From: Emticicia agri
GTDB taxonomy: Bacteria > Bacteroidota > Bacteroidia > Cytophagales > Spirosomataceae
Direction: 5' to 3'
DNA: 39,321 bases
Assembly (NCBI GenBank): GCA_945860265.1
Contig: CAMAQF010000035.1
Coordinates: 1 to 39,321, forward strand
Shown here: positions 21,252 through 28,146 of the stretch, one piece after another
How positions within the stretch are numbered: position 1 is the stretch's first letter
How the letters are laid out: every line of letters starts with the position of its first letter
Notes under the pieces: generated by a model
Databases searched by the model: none
What the model was told of the DNA's origin: nothing
What the model saw: only the letters and a program-made list of their open reading frames with translations
Translations under genes and position numbers: made by a program

Positions 21252-22898
21252 ATGCGTAAGTCTGTCCTATTTCTATTATCATCTTACTTTTTCTTTTCTG
21301 CATCTTACGAAAACGGGGGACTTTTTGCTCAGTCAATGGAACAACTCGGTTCGGCCGTTAATACCGAATTTAATGAACTAAATCCGGTTATTTCGCCCGA
21401 TGGTAAAATACTCTATTTTGTGCGAGTGAGCCACCCATCTAATAATTATGGGGCAAAAGGTAGCCAAGATGTGTGGTATTCTGATAATAGAGATGGTTCA
21501 TGGGCAATTGCTCGGCGAATGCCCAATAGCATCAACAAAGACCAGTATAACGATCTTTTCAGTATTACGCCCGATGGCAATACAATTCTGATTTCGGGAG
21601 TTTATAATGGTGGTCGTCGTGAAAACGAAGCGGGACTTTCAACTTGCAAAAAAACAAAAACTGGCTGGGGAGAACCTCAAAAAGTAATAATTCCGAAGTT
21701 TGATGTTATGTGTAAAGGTCAGTTTCTGACGGCTTGCTTATCGAATGATGGAAAAACGTTGATTTTGGCTTTTAGCGAAAAACGTAATAGCAAACAAGAT
21801 GATTTGTATGTGAGTTTTTTGGGGAAAGATGGCAAATGGACAAGACCTGAAGGTCTCGGAGAAAATATTAATACTGGTGATACCGAAACTACGCCTTTTT
21901 TGGCTTCGGATAATTATACACTTTATTTTGCAACCGACCGTAAAGGCGGGCTAGGTGGAACTGACATTTGGGTATCGAAACGCTTGGATAGAAGTTGGAG
22001 AAAATGGTCGAAGCCAATCAACATGGGCGATATAGTAAACAGCGATGCCAATGAACTTTCGTATACGATTTCAGCTTCGGGCGAATATGCCTACATGAGT
22101 ACCAAGAAAAATTCAGTCGGAAAAGGCGATTTAGTACGTTTCAAGCTACGTGCGGATAAGAAAATTGAGCCAACAGTCGCAGGAGTTCAAACTTCAAATA
22201 GTAACGTTGAAGAACAAACAAGTTTAAATGAAGGAAAAAGCCCTGTAAATACTCAAACAACTACCCCAACACCCGTTGTGATGATTAGTGGTAAAGTTGT
22301 CGACCAAAAAACTGGTTTCCCGATTGAAGCAAAAATTGTTTATCAAGACTTAACTGATGGTGAAGAACTAGGCGAAGCATACACAAACCCAGCTACGGGT
22401 GAGTACAAGATTGTATTGCCTTACGGTAAAAAATATTCTTATTACGCCATAGCCAAAGATTTTATTGCGATTGGCAAAAACATTGACCTTAGTGAAATAA
22501 AAGAATTCAAAGAAATTGAAGGCGATGACCTAAAATTGGTAGCCATCAAAGAAGGTGAAAAAGTGCCGCTCAACAACATTTTTTTTGAATACGCCAAAGC
22601 TATGCTACGCTCGGAGTCGTTTCCAGAATTAGATCGTATTGCTGAAACTTTAAAATCGAATATAAATCTAACGATTGAGATTCAAGGACATACCGATAAT
22701 GTGGGCTCAAACGAAAGTAATTTAAAACTATCACAAGACCGAGCTGAATCAGTACGTAGTTATTTGTTATCGAAAAAACTTCCTGCGAATAGAGTTACCA
22801 GTACAGGTTTTGGTGAAAACCGCCCAATTGCAAGTAACGATACCGAAGAAGGCAAAGCAAAAAACCGCCGTGTGGAGTTTGTGATTGTGAAGAAGTAG
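21252..22898 (+). CDS. OmpA-family protein with PD40 beta-propeller repeats
   Basis: 548 residues. A signal peptide comes first (MRKSVLFLLSSYFFFSASY, cleavage near FAQ at ~27). Residues ~35-310 carry PD40/WD40-like repeats (NPVISPDGKILYFVR, FSITPDGNTILIS, TPFLASDNYTLYFATDRKGGLGGTDIWV, SYTISASGEYAYMSTKKN). A short TP-rich linker is followed by a carboxypeptidase-regulatory-like domain (MISGKVVDQKTGFPIEAKIVY...). The C-terminal OmpA domain (~440-548) has the peptidoglycan-binding motif IQGHTDNVGSNESNLKLSQDRAESV and TGFGENRPI. This architecture is common in Bacteroidota envelope and T9SS-related proteins (for example PorE-like) and ties the outer membrane to the cell wall. A partner is not identifiable. 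Confidence 0.93.
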   Translation: MRKSVLFLLSSYFFFSASYENGGLFAQSMEQLGSAVNTEFNELNPVISPDGKILYFVRVSHPSNNYGAKGSQDVWYSDNRDGSWAIARRMPNSINKDQYNDLFSITPDGNTILISGVYNGGRRENEAGLSTCKKTKTGWGEPQKVIIPKFDVMCKGQFLTACLSNDGKTLILAFSEKRNSKQDDLYVSFLGKDGKWTRPEGLGENINTGDTETTPFLASDNYTLYFATDRKGGLGGTDIWVSKRLDRSWRKWSKPINMGDIVNSDANELSYTISASGEYAYMSTKKNSVGKGDLVRFKLRADKKIEPTVAGVQTSNSNVEEQTSLNEGKSPVNTQTTTPTPVVMISGKVVDQKTGFPIEAKIVYQDLTDGEELGEAYTNPATGEYKIVLPYGKKYSYYAIAKDFIAIGKNIDLSEIKEFKEIEGDDLKLVAIKEGEKVPLNNIFFEYAKAMLRSESFPELDRIAETLKSNINLTIEIQGHTDNVGSNESNLKLSQDRAESVRSYLLSKKLPANRVTSTGFGENRPIASNDTEEGKAKNRRVEFVIVKK

Positions 22899-23011
22899 AT
22901 TTTTGTTGATAGTGCACAACGTAAAAGTAACTTTGTATTATTTTTCTGTTTACACGGCAATATTTTTTAAAAATTCACATAAAATTCATCATTTTTATGT
23001 ATATTTAATAC

Positions 23012-23535
23012 ATGAAAGAATCAAAAACTTTACCACTTGACTTTATTATTGATAAGCTCACAAACTCAATTGAGAATAGTATAACGGGTGAAGTATTCGA
23101 TACTGTTATTACTTTGCTAACAACTGAAGATAATAATAAAATTAAAAAATCAGATTAGCAATTTGATTGGGTTAAAGAAATCCAAGATAAAACAAAGAAA
23201 GTTTATAAACTCACAACTAGCAATAACTTAACAATTATACAAGGCTTACTTAGTATAGAAGACAAACAAGACCATATTTTTATGCACTTAATTGAAAGTG
23301 CCGAATTCAATAAAATCATAATAATGTTTATTTAGGAGTTCCTGGAAACCTTGTAGCTTTTGCCTGTAAGGTTTCGGTCGAAATGGGTTATGATGGATTT
23401 ATCGCATTTGATGCAAAAACAGCACTCATTAAACATTATCAAGACACCCTTCATGCAACACATTTTAGAGGTTTGAGAATGTTTATAGAAACAAATGCTG
23501 CATTAAGGTTAATAAAACAATATTTTAAATCATAA
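23012..23535 (+). pseudogene. Decayed gene: in-frame stop plus frameshift in a small GNAT-like family protein
   Basis: The frame opens at ATG 23012 (MKESKTLPLDFIIDKLTNSIEN), meets TAG at 23156-23158, and continues in the same frame as QFDWVKEIQDKTKKVYKL and DHIFMHLIESAEFNK to ~23315. It then shifts to another frame as VYLGVPGNLVAFACKVSVEM, FIAFDAKTALIKHY and RGLRMFIETNAALRL, ending with TAA at 23535. Joined, these parts form one ~170-residue protein resembling a Bacteroidota GNAT-like family I recall, in which IIDKLTNSIEN is the usual opening. One nonsense codon and one frameshift make it non-functional as read, unless sequencing errors are responsible. The function of the intact family is not established. 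Confidence 0.75.
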
Positions 23536-23539
23536 AAAA

Positions 23540-23716
23540 ATGGGACTAATTAAAGAACCAAAAGAAATTGATTTTACTGTTCAATCAGAACCTTGGACAG
23601 AAGAAGAACTTTTTGACTTTAGAAAGTTAATGAACGAGCTGAAATCAAAGAATTCAACTAAATCAATACAGTTGAAGTCAAAAAAAGCTTTAGATAAGAA
23701 ATACGATTTGGTTTAG
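23540..23716 (+). CDS. Small hypothetical protein, partner of the decayed gene
   Basis: 58 residues starting MGLIKEPKEIDFTV, with QSEPWTEEELFDFRKLMNELKSKN and a lysine-rich end (SIQLKSKKALDKKYDLV). Short proteins with the PKxIDF...PWTEEE pattern commonly sit directly beside the GNAT-like gene in Bacteroidota, as here (4-nt gap), which suggests a two-gene module. The frame is intact although its neighbour is broken. It ends 2 nt before the convergent purU stop. Function unknown; a toxin-antitoxin-like role would be speculation. Confidence 0.6.
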   Translation: MGLIKEPKEIDFTVQSEPWTEEELFDFRKLMNELKSKNSTKSIQLKSKKALDKKYDLV

Positions 23717-23718
23717 TT

Positions 23719-24573
23719 TTATAATATCACCGTCCGATTTCCAAAAATGAATACTCGGTCGTTGAAAACAAGTTTTAGTGCCTGAGTAAGCACCGACTTT
23801 TCTACTTCTTTTCCTTCACGAGCCATATCGGAAGCGGAATAACTATGGTCAACGTCTTTTACATTTTGGGCAATAATTGGCCCTTCATCAAGATTATTAT
23901 TCACAAAATGTGCTGTTGCTCCGATGATTTTCACACCTCGTTCATAAGCCTGTCTGTAAGGATTTGCCCCAATAAAAGCTGGCAAGAACGAGTGATGAAT
24001 ATTGACAATCTTATTGGAATAATTCGATATAAACGCTGGAGATAGGATTCGCATGTATTTTGCCAAAACCAAATATTCTGGTTGATAAATCTCCAAAGTT
24101 CTTAAAATTGCTTCCTCGTGTTCTTCACGGGTTTTATGTTCGTGCGTGATATAATGAAACGGTATCCCGAATTTACTTACAAATGGCTGAAGCGTATTGT
24201 AATTACTCACTACGGCCAAAATATTGGCATCGAATTCATCAAAATGATAGCGAATCAATAAATCTGACAGGCAATGATGCTCTTTTGTGGCCAAAATCAC
24301 TATATCTTTTTTCTTCTTGGGACTTATTCTTAAATTAATTTTAGGTGTAGCGATGGTTTCTCTTAAATCTTTCAACACTTTTTGAGGGTTGAGCTTATCG
24401 AACGACTCGAACTCGGTTCGCATAAAAAACTGTCCATCAACGCCATCCGTGTCGGGGCTAACGTACTCATCTTGCGAAATAATATTGCACTCGTTGCCAA
24501 AAAGCACACTTGTTACATGAAAAATCAAACCTTTGGCATCGGGGCCATCCATCAAAAGAATATGTTTTGCCAT
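23719..24573 (-). CDS. purU: Formyltetrahydrofolate deformylase PurU
   Basis: 284 residues, family length. It hydrolyses 10-formyl-THF to THF and formate, balancing one-carbon pools and feeding purine synthesis. The N-terminal ACT domain (ILLMDGPDAKGLIFHVTSVLFGNECNI) is regulatory. The formyltransferase-like catalytic domain has YLVLAKYMRILS, NIHHSFLPAFIGANPYRQAYERGVKIIGATAHFV and NLDEGPIIAQ, containing the catalytic Asn-His-Asp set. The gene ends 2 nt from the small ORF on the opposite strand, with no recognisable terminator between them. Confidence 0.96.
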   Translation of the reverse strand: MAKHILLMDGPDAKGLIFHVTSVLFGNECNIISQDEYVSPDTDGVDGQFFMRTEFESFDKLNPQKVLKDLRETIATPKINLRISPKKKKDIVILATKEHHCLSDLLIRYHFDEFDANILAVVSNYNTLQPFVSKFGIPFHYITHEHKTREEHEEAILRTLEIYQPEYLVLAKYMRILSPAFISNYSNKIVNIHHSFLPAFIGANPYRQAYERGVKIIGATAHFVNNNLDEGPIIAQNVKDVDHSYSASDMAREGKEVEKSVLTQALKLVFNDRVFIFGNRTVIL

Positions 24574-24677
24574 TATTTAAAACGAATTTAAAGATGTTTA
24601 GACTGATACGATTTTCAAAAACGAATTTTAGCATTTGAAAAAAGAATTTATGCAATTAAATTAATCAAAATTTAAGA

Positions 24678-24707
24678 TTGCGAATTGCAAATTTTAAAAT
24701 AAATTTA
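24678..24707 (+). promoter_or_regulatory. Candidate promoter of the first exported thioredoxin gene
   Basis: TTG at 24678-24680, a 19-nt spacer and TAAATTTA at 24700-24707 (last base differs from TAnnTTTG). Predicted leader ~16 nt to the GTG at 24730. Confidence 0.4.
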
Positions 24708-24729
24708 CACACTACTTCCTGAAAGAATT

Positions 24730-25206
24730 GTGAAAACATTCAAAATATATCTATTTTTAGTCAGTTTATTAATAAATCATGCTGTTTTTGCACAAAAATC
24801 AATTGAAATCATCAAATTTCAAGATTTAAAACAATTGATGCAAAAAGATGATGGGATTTATATATTCAACTTTTGGGCGTCTTGGTGCAAACCCTGTGTT
24901 ACCGAAATGCCTGTTTTTGAGACTTTGGCAAATAACTTTCATATTAATAAAGTATCGGTTATTTTTATAAGCCTTGATTTTAAGCGAGATTTGAAATTAA
25001 TAGAAAAATTTTTGATCGAACATCAAATAAAATCAAAAATTTATCTGATTGATGAACCAGATTATAATAGTTGGATTGATAAAGTAAGTCCGCAGTGGTC
25101 GGGGGCGATTCCTGCAACGCTGATAAGCAATGGCACTCGTCAGGAATTTTACGAACAATCTTTTGACTATCAAAGCCTTAGCGATAAAATTAGGCACTTT
25201 TTTTAA
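24730..25206 (+). CDS. Exported TlpA-like thioredoxin
   Basis: 158 residues with a GTG start (MKTFKIYLFLVSLLINHAVFAQ), the codon that immediately precedes the signal peptide. The thioredoxin domain is compact: IYIFNFWASWCKPCVTEMPVFETLA with redox pair C53-K-P-C56, then VIFISLDFKRDL and the cis-proline in SGAIPATLISNG. It is likely a periplasmic thiol-disulfide reductase of the TlpA/ResA type. The next gene (71-nt gap, same strand) encodes another exported thioredoxin-fold protein, so the pair probably works or is expressed together. Confidence 0.9.
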   Translation: MKTFKIYLFLVSLLINHAVFAQKSIEIIKFQDLKQLMQKDDGIYIFNFWASWCKPCVTEMPVFETLANNFHINKVSVIFISLDFKRDLKLIEKFLIEHQIKSKIYLIDEPDYNSWIDKVSPQWSGAIPATLISNGTRQEFYEQSFDYQSLSDKIRHFF

Positions 25207-25276
25207 AATACTTTTGTTTTTGTAAAGTTGGTGAACAATACAGATTGGCACAACCATTTTTTAAATATTTAAGCAA

Positions 25277-25936
25277 ATGAAAAAGCAGGGTTTAATCATT
25301 GGGGCAGTATTTTTGAGCTGTATTTTCGGGGCAACACAAATAATTATGGCTAAGCCATTGACAGATTTGCCCGAAACTACCATAACATCACCCATTGGCT
25401 ATGCTTTGGGTGATGTAGTTTCGGATTTTAAACTCAAAAATATTGATGGTAAAATGATTTCTTTGGCTGATTTTCAATCGGCAAAAGGTTTTATTATTGT
25501 TTTTACCTCCAATCATTGTCCATTCTCAAAGTCGTACGAAGACCGAGTTATTGCTCTCGACCTTAAATATGCTTCGCGGGGCTTTCCAGTGATTACGATA
25601 AATCCTAACGACCCTGAGGCTTACGAAGAAGATTCGTTTGCTAATATGCAAAAACGTGCCAAAGAAAAAGGCTATCCATTTCCGTATTTGACTGATGATA
25701 CGCAGCTTGTATCAAAGGCATTTGGTGCGATGCGTACGCCTCAAGCCTATGTTTTAAAAAAAGAAGGTGGGAAAATTATAGTGAGTTATCTTGGTGCTAT
25801 CGACGATAACGCTCAAGACCCTTCAGGCATCACAAAACGTTACGTTGAAGATGCTGTATATAACCTTTTGGCAGGAAAGCCAATTGTGACAACAAGCACA
25901 AAAGCCGTTGGTTGTGCCATTAAATGGAAAAGTTGA
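25277..25936 (+). CDS. Exported peroxiredoxin-like thioredoxin-fold protein with CxxS active site
   Basis: 219 residues. A signal peptide (MKKQGLIIGAVFLSCIFGATQIIMA) precedes an AhpC/TSA-like redoxin domain: IGYALGDVVSDFKLKNIDGKMISLADF, then FIIVFTSNHCPFSKSYEDRVIAL. The N-terminal cysteine C81 is kept but the usual second cysteine of a CxxC is serine (S84), as in one-cysteine redoxins. Another cysteine sits near the end (KAVGCAIKWKS) and might act as the resolving partner. A TACTTTTG box at 25209-25216 could give an independent transcript with a ~55-nt leader. Similar proteins in Bacteroidota are annotated as thioredoxin-family or redoxin-domain proteins. The exact reaction is unknown. Confidence 0.85.
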   Translation: MKKQGLIIGAVFLSCIFGATQIIMAKPLTDLPETTITSPIGYALGDVVSDFKLKNIDGKMISLADFQSAKGFIIVFTSNHCPFSKSYEDRVIALDLKYASRGFPVITINPNDPEAYEEDSFANMQKRAKEKGYPFPYLTDDTQLVSKAFGAMRTPQAYVLKKEGGKIIVSYLGAIDDNAQDPSGITKRYVEDAVYNLLAGKPIVTTSTKAVGCAIKWKS

Positions 25937-26011
25937 AGTGACTTCGCTAAATTAAGTAGAAAACACCGCTGACTTGTGGATTAACAATCAATGACTCCAA
26001 AAAATATATCT

Positions 26012-26045
26012 GCCATCTGTAAAAACAGGTGGCTTTTTCTTTTTT
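26012..26045 (+). terminator. Terminator downstream of the redoxin gene
   Basis: GCCATCTG/CAGGTGGC stem (one G-T pair, 7-nt loop) followed by TTTTTCTTTTTT. It closes the two-gene thioredoxin unit ~75 nt after its stop. Confidence 0.85.
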
Positions 26046-26132
26046 ATTAACGAACTTTGTATCTATCTGAAAAACGAGATTCTGAGCGATAGAATCACTA
26101 GTTTCCAAGCAATAAATTACCAGTAACCACAT

Positions 26133-26948
26133 ATGAGCAACAAACTTCCCCCAATATTTCCTCCGCAAAGAATGGAGAAACTCATGGCTTTTGACAGGCT
26201 TTTGACCATAATGGACGAACTCCGTGAGCAATGTCCGTGGGATAAAAAGCAAACCATGGATACGCTTCGCCATTTGACTATTGAAGAAACGTATGAACTT
26301 TTAGACGCTATTTTGGAGAAAGATTTACCCGAAATCAAGAAAGAATTGGGCGATGTTATGCTACATTTAGTGTTTTATTCAAAAATTGCTTCTGAAACTG
26401 GTGACTTTGATATGGCAGACGTGCTTAATGGTATTTGTGATAAATTGGTTTCTCGCCACCCACATATTTATGGTGATGTTATTGCTGAAACCGAAGAAGA
26501 AGTGAAGCGAAATTGGGAACAATTGAAACTAAAAGAAGGGAATAATTCGGTTTTAGGAGGCGTTCCGAAGTCTTTACCAGCATTAGTAAAATCAATGAGG
26601 ATTCAAGAAAAAGCTCGTGGCGTAGGTTTCGACTGGGAAGAGAAAAGTCAAGTTTGGGCAAAAGTAGAAGAAGAAATGGGCGAATTTAAGGAAATGTTTG
26701 ATGTAGAAACCGACCAAGCCATTGATAAAGAAAAAGCCGAAGGCGAATTTGGCGATTTGCTTTTCTCATTAGTCAATTATGCTCGTTTTATTGATATTAA
26801 CCCCGAAACAGCTCTCGAACGCACCAATAAGAAATTTATCAAACGTTTTCAGTATCTTGAAGAAAAAGCAAATGAAGCCAATAAAAACCTAAAAGATATG
26901 ACCCTTGCCGAAATGGATATTTTTTGGGAAGAAGCGAAGAAGTTATAA
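26133..26948 (+). CDS. mazG: Nucleoside triphosphate pyrophosphohydrolase MazG
   Basis: 271 residues, the long two-domain form. It hydrolyses (deoxy)nucleoside triphosphates to monophosphates, removing aberrant nucleotides and lowering ppGpp-linked stress. The first domain shows LREQCPWDKKQTMDTLRHLTIEETYELLDAI with the ExxE metal ligands and ELGDVMLHLVFYSKIA. The second repeats the pattern (EEMGEFKEM, EFGDLLFSLVNYARF). The KEDMTLAEMDIFWEEAK-like end is typical. It is the first gene of a plus-strand series followed by ruvX, a SprT-like gene, porU and porV. The 74-nt gap to ruvX holds small palindromes. Confidence 0.97.
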   Translation: MSNKLPPIFPPQRMEKLMAFDRLLTIMDELREQCPWDKKQTMDTLRHLTIEETYELLDAILEKDLPEIKKELGDVMLHLVFYSKIASETGDFDMADVLNGICDKLVSRHPHIYGDVIAETEEEVKRNWEQLKLKEGNNSVLGGVPKSLPALVKSMRIQEKARGVGFDWEEKSQVWAKVEEEMGEFKEMFDVETDQAIDKEKAEGEFGDLLFSLVNYARFIDINPETALERTNKKFIKRFQYLEEKANEANKNLKDMTLAEMDIFWEEAKKL

Positions 26949-26961
26949 AAGTTTATGTAGG

Positions 26962-27010
26962 ACAGGTTTGTAACCTGTCAAATCGCCACTAACTGACAGC
27001 TTACGTAGCT
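26962..27010. repeat. Two short palindromes between mazG and ruvX
   Basis: GACAGGTTTGTAACCTGTC (8-bp arms, 3-nt loop) and ACAGCTTACGTAGCTGT (6-bp arms) lie in the spacer. The first resembles palindromes scattered in Bacteroidota genomes. Neither is followed by a T-run. Confidence 0.55.
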
Positions 27011-27022
27011 GTATTACATTTT

Positions 27023-27430
27023 ATGCCAAGAATACTTGCTATTGATTACGGTGCTAAACGAACAGGTTTGGCAGTAACCGACCCATCAAAAATTATTGCT
27101 TCGGCACTCGAAACCGTTCCGACCGATAAGTTGTTAGAATATTTAAAGAAATATACCCAAACCGAAACAGTAGAAGCTTTTGTGGTCGGGATGCCTAAAA
27201 ATCTTGATGGAACCACTACCGACGGAACGCCTTATGTCGAACGTTTTGTGGTTGAATTAAAAAATATTTTCCCCGAAATACCTATTCACCTGCATGATGA
27301 ACGTTTTACTTCAAAAATGGCCATACAAACCATGATTGCGGGAGGAATGAAGAAGAAAGACCGACAAATAAAGGGAAATATTGATAAAATCAGTGCTGTA
27401 ATTATTTTGCAGAGTTTTATGGAAATTTAA
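27023..27430 (+). CDS. ruvX: YqgF/RuvX family Holliday-junction resolvase-like nuclease
   Basis: 135 residues. RNase H-like fold with MPRILAIDYGAKRTGLAVTDP (catalytic Asp7), AFVVGMPKNLDGTTTDGTPYVERFV, and HLHDERFTSKMA with the second acidic residue. The GNIDKISAVIILQSFM end matches the family. The conserved homologues process the 5' end of pre-16S rRNA in E. coli and resolve Holliday junctions in others, so the exact in vivo role here is open. The next gene (SprT-like) begins 17 nt after the stop, suggesting one transcript. Confidence 0.95.
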   Translation: MPRILAIDYGAKRTGLAVTDPSKIIASALETVPTDKLLEYLKKYTQTETVEAFVVGMPKNLDGTTTDGTPYVERFVVELKNIFPEIPIHLHDERFTSKMAIQTMIAGGMKKKDRQIKGNIDKISAVIILQSFMEI

Positions 27431-27447
27431 AATTGACTCATTCAAAT

Positions 27448-28137
27448 ATGTTTCAACAATTATTTAAAAAAATAAATAAAGCTGTGGATAAAAATCCGAT
27501 TTTATCCATCGTAAACAAGCCTGATGCGATTAATGCAAAGAAGATGGAAAAAATTTTACTAAAGCATCTTCCTGCAACTACTGTCACATATTGCATTGAT
27601 TTGTGGCAAGAACAACCTTTTTCGTTTAAAATTTCACGCACACGAAGCAGTTGTTTTGGAAATTATATTTTTCGTGATGGTCAACACAAAATTACCATCA
27701 ATCACGACCTCAATTCTTATGCTTTTTTGGTAACATATATTCACGAAATTGCTCACCAACGAGCATGGCTCAATAAAGGCCGAAAACGAATAGAACCACA
27801 CGGAAAAGAATGGAAAAGAAGTTTTCAAGATTTAATGTTACCGTTGCTCAGCGAAGAGCATTTGCCACAAAAACTACTTTTACCGTTGAGTGCCTATATG
27901 CAAAATCCAGCAGCATCTTCGGTGAGTTATGCACCATTGGCCGAGGCTTTAAGAAGTTTTAATGAAGGTGAACAAGTTGGCCTTTCTTTGGAAGAGTTAA
28001 CTGATAATCAATGGTTTGAATTTCGTGGAACAGTTTTTCAGAAAATCGAAAAACGACGAACGAGAGTATTGTGTTTGGAGAAGCAATCGAAACGCCGATA
28101 TACAATTTTAGCATCAGCACTTGTCAATCCACTGTAA
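27448..28137 (+). CDS. SprT-like zinc metalloprotease domain protein
   Basis: 229 residues from the ATG at 27448; an upstream TTG at 27433 would add five residues. Residues ~60-110 form a SprT-like domain: CFGNYIFRDGQHKITINHDLNSYAFLVTYIHEIAHQ, with the HExxH zinc motif at H99-E100-I-A-H103, followed by HGKEWKRSFQDLM, a likely third ligand. The C-terminal third (WFEFRGTVFQKIEKRRTRVLCLEK...YTILASALV) is short and beta-rich, probably a small zinc-free substrate domain. SprT/Spartan relatives act on DNA-protein crosslinks, which suits its place after ruvX. That role is inferred. The porU start is 9 nt downstream. Confidence 0.88.
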   Translation: MFQQLFKKINKAVDKNPILSIVNKPDAINAKKMEKILLKHLPATTVTYCIDLWQEQPFSFKISRTRSSCFGNYIFRDGQHKITINHDLNSYAFLVTYIHEIAHQRAWLNKGRKRIEPHGKEWKRSFQDLMLPLLSEEHLPQKLLLPLSAYMQNPAASSVSYAPLAEALRSFNEGEQVGLSLEELTDNQWFEFRGTVFQKIEKRRTRVLCLEKQSKRRYTILASALVNPL

Positions 28138-28146
28138 GTTTTTTTT

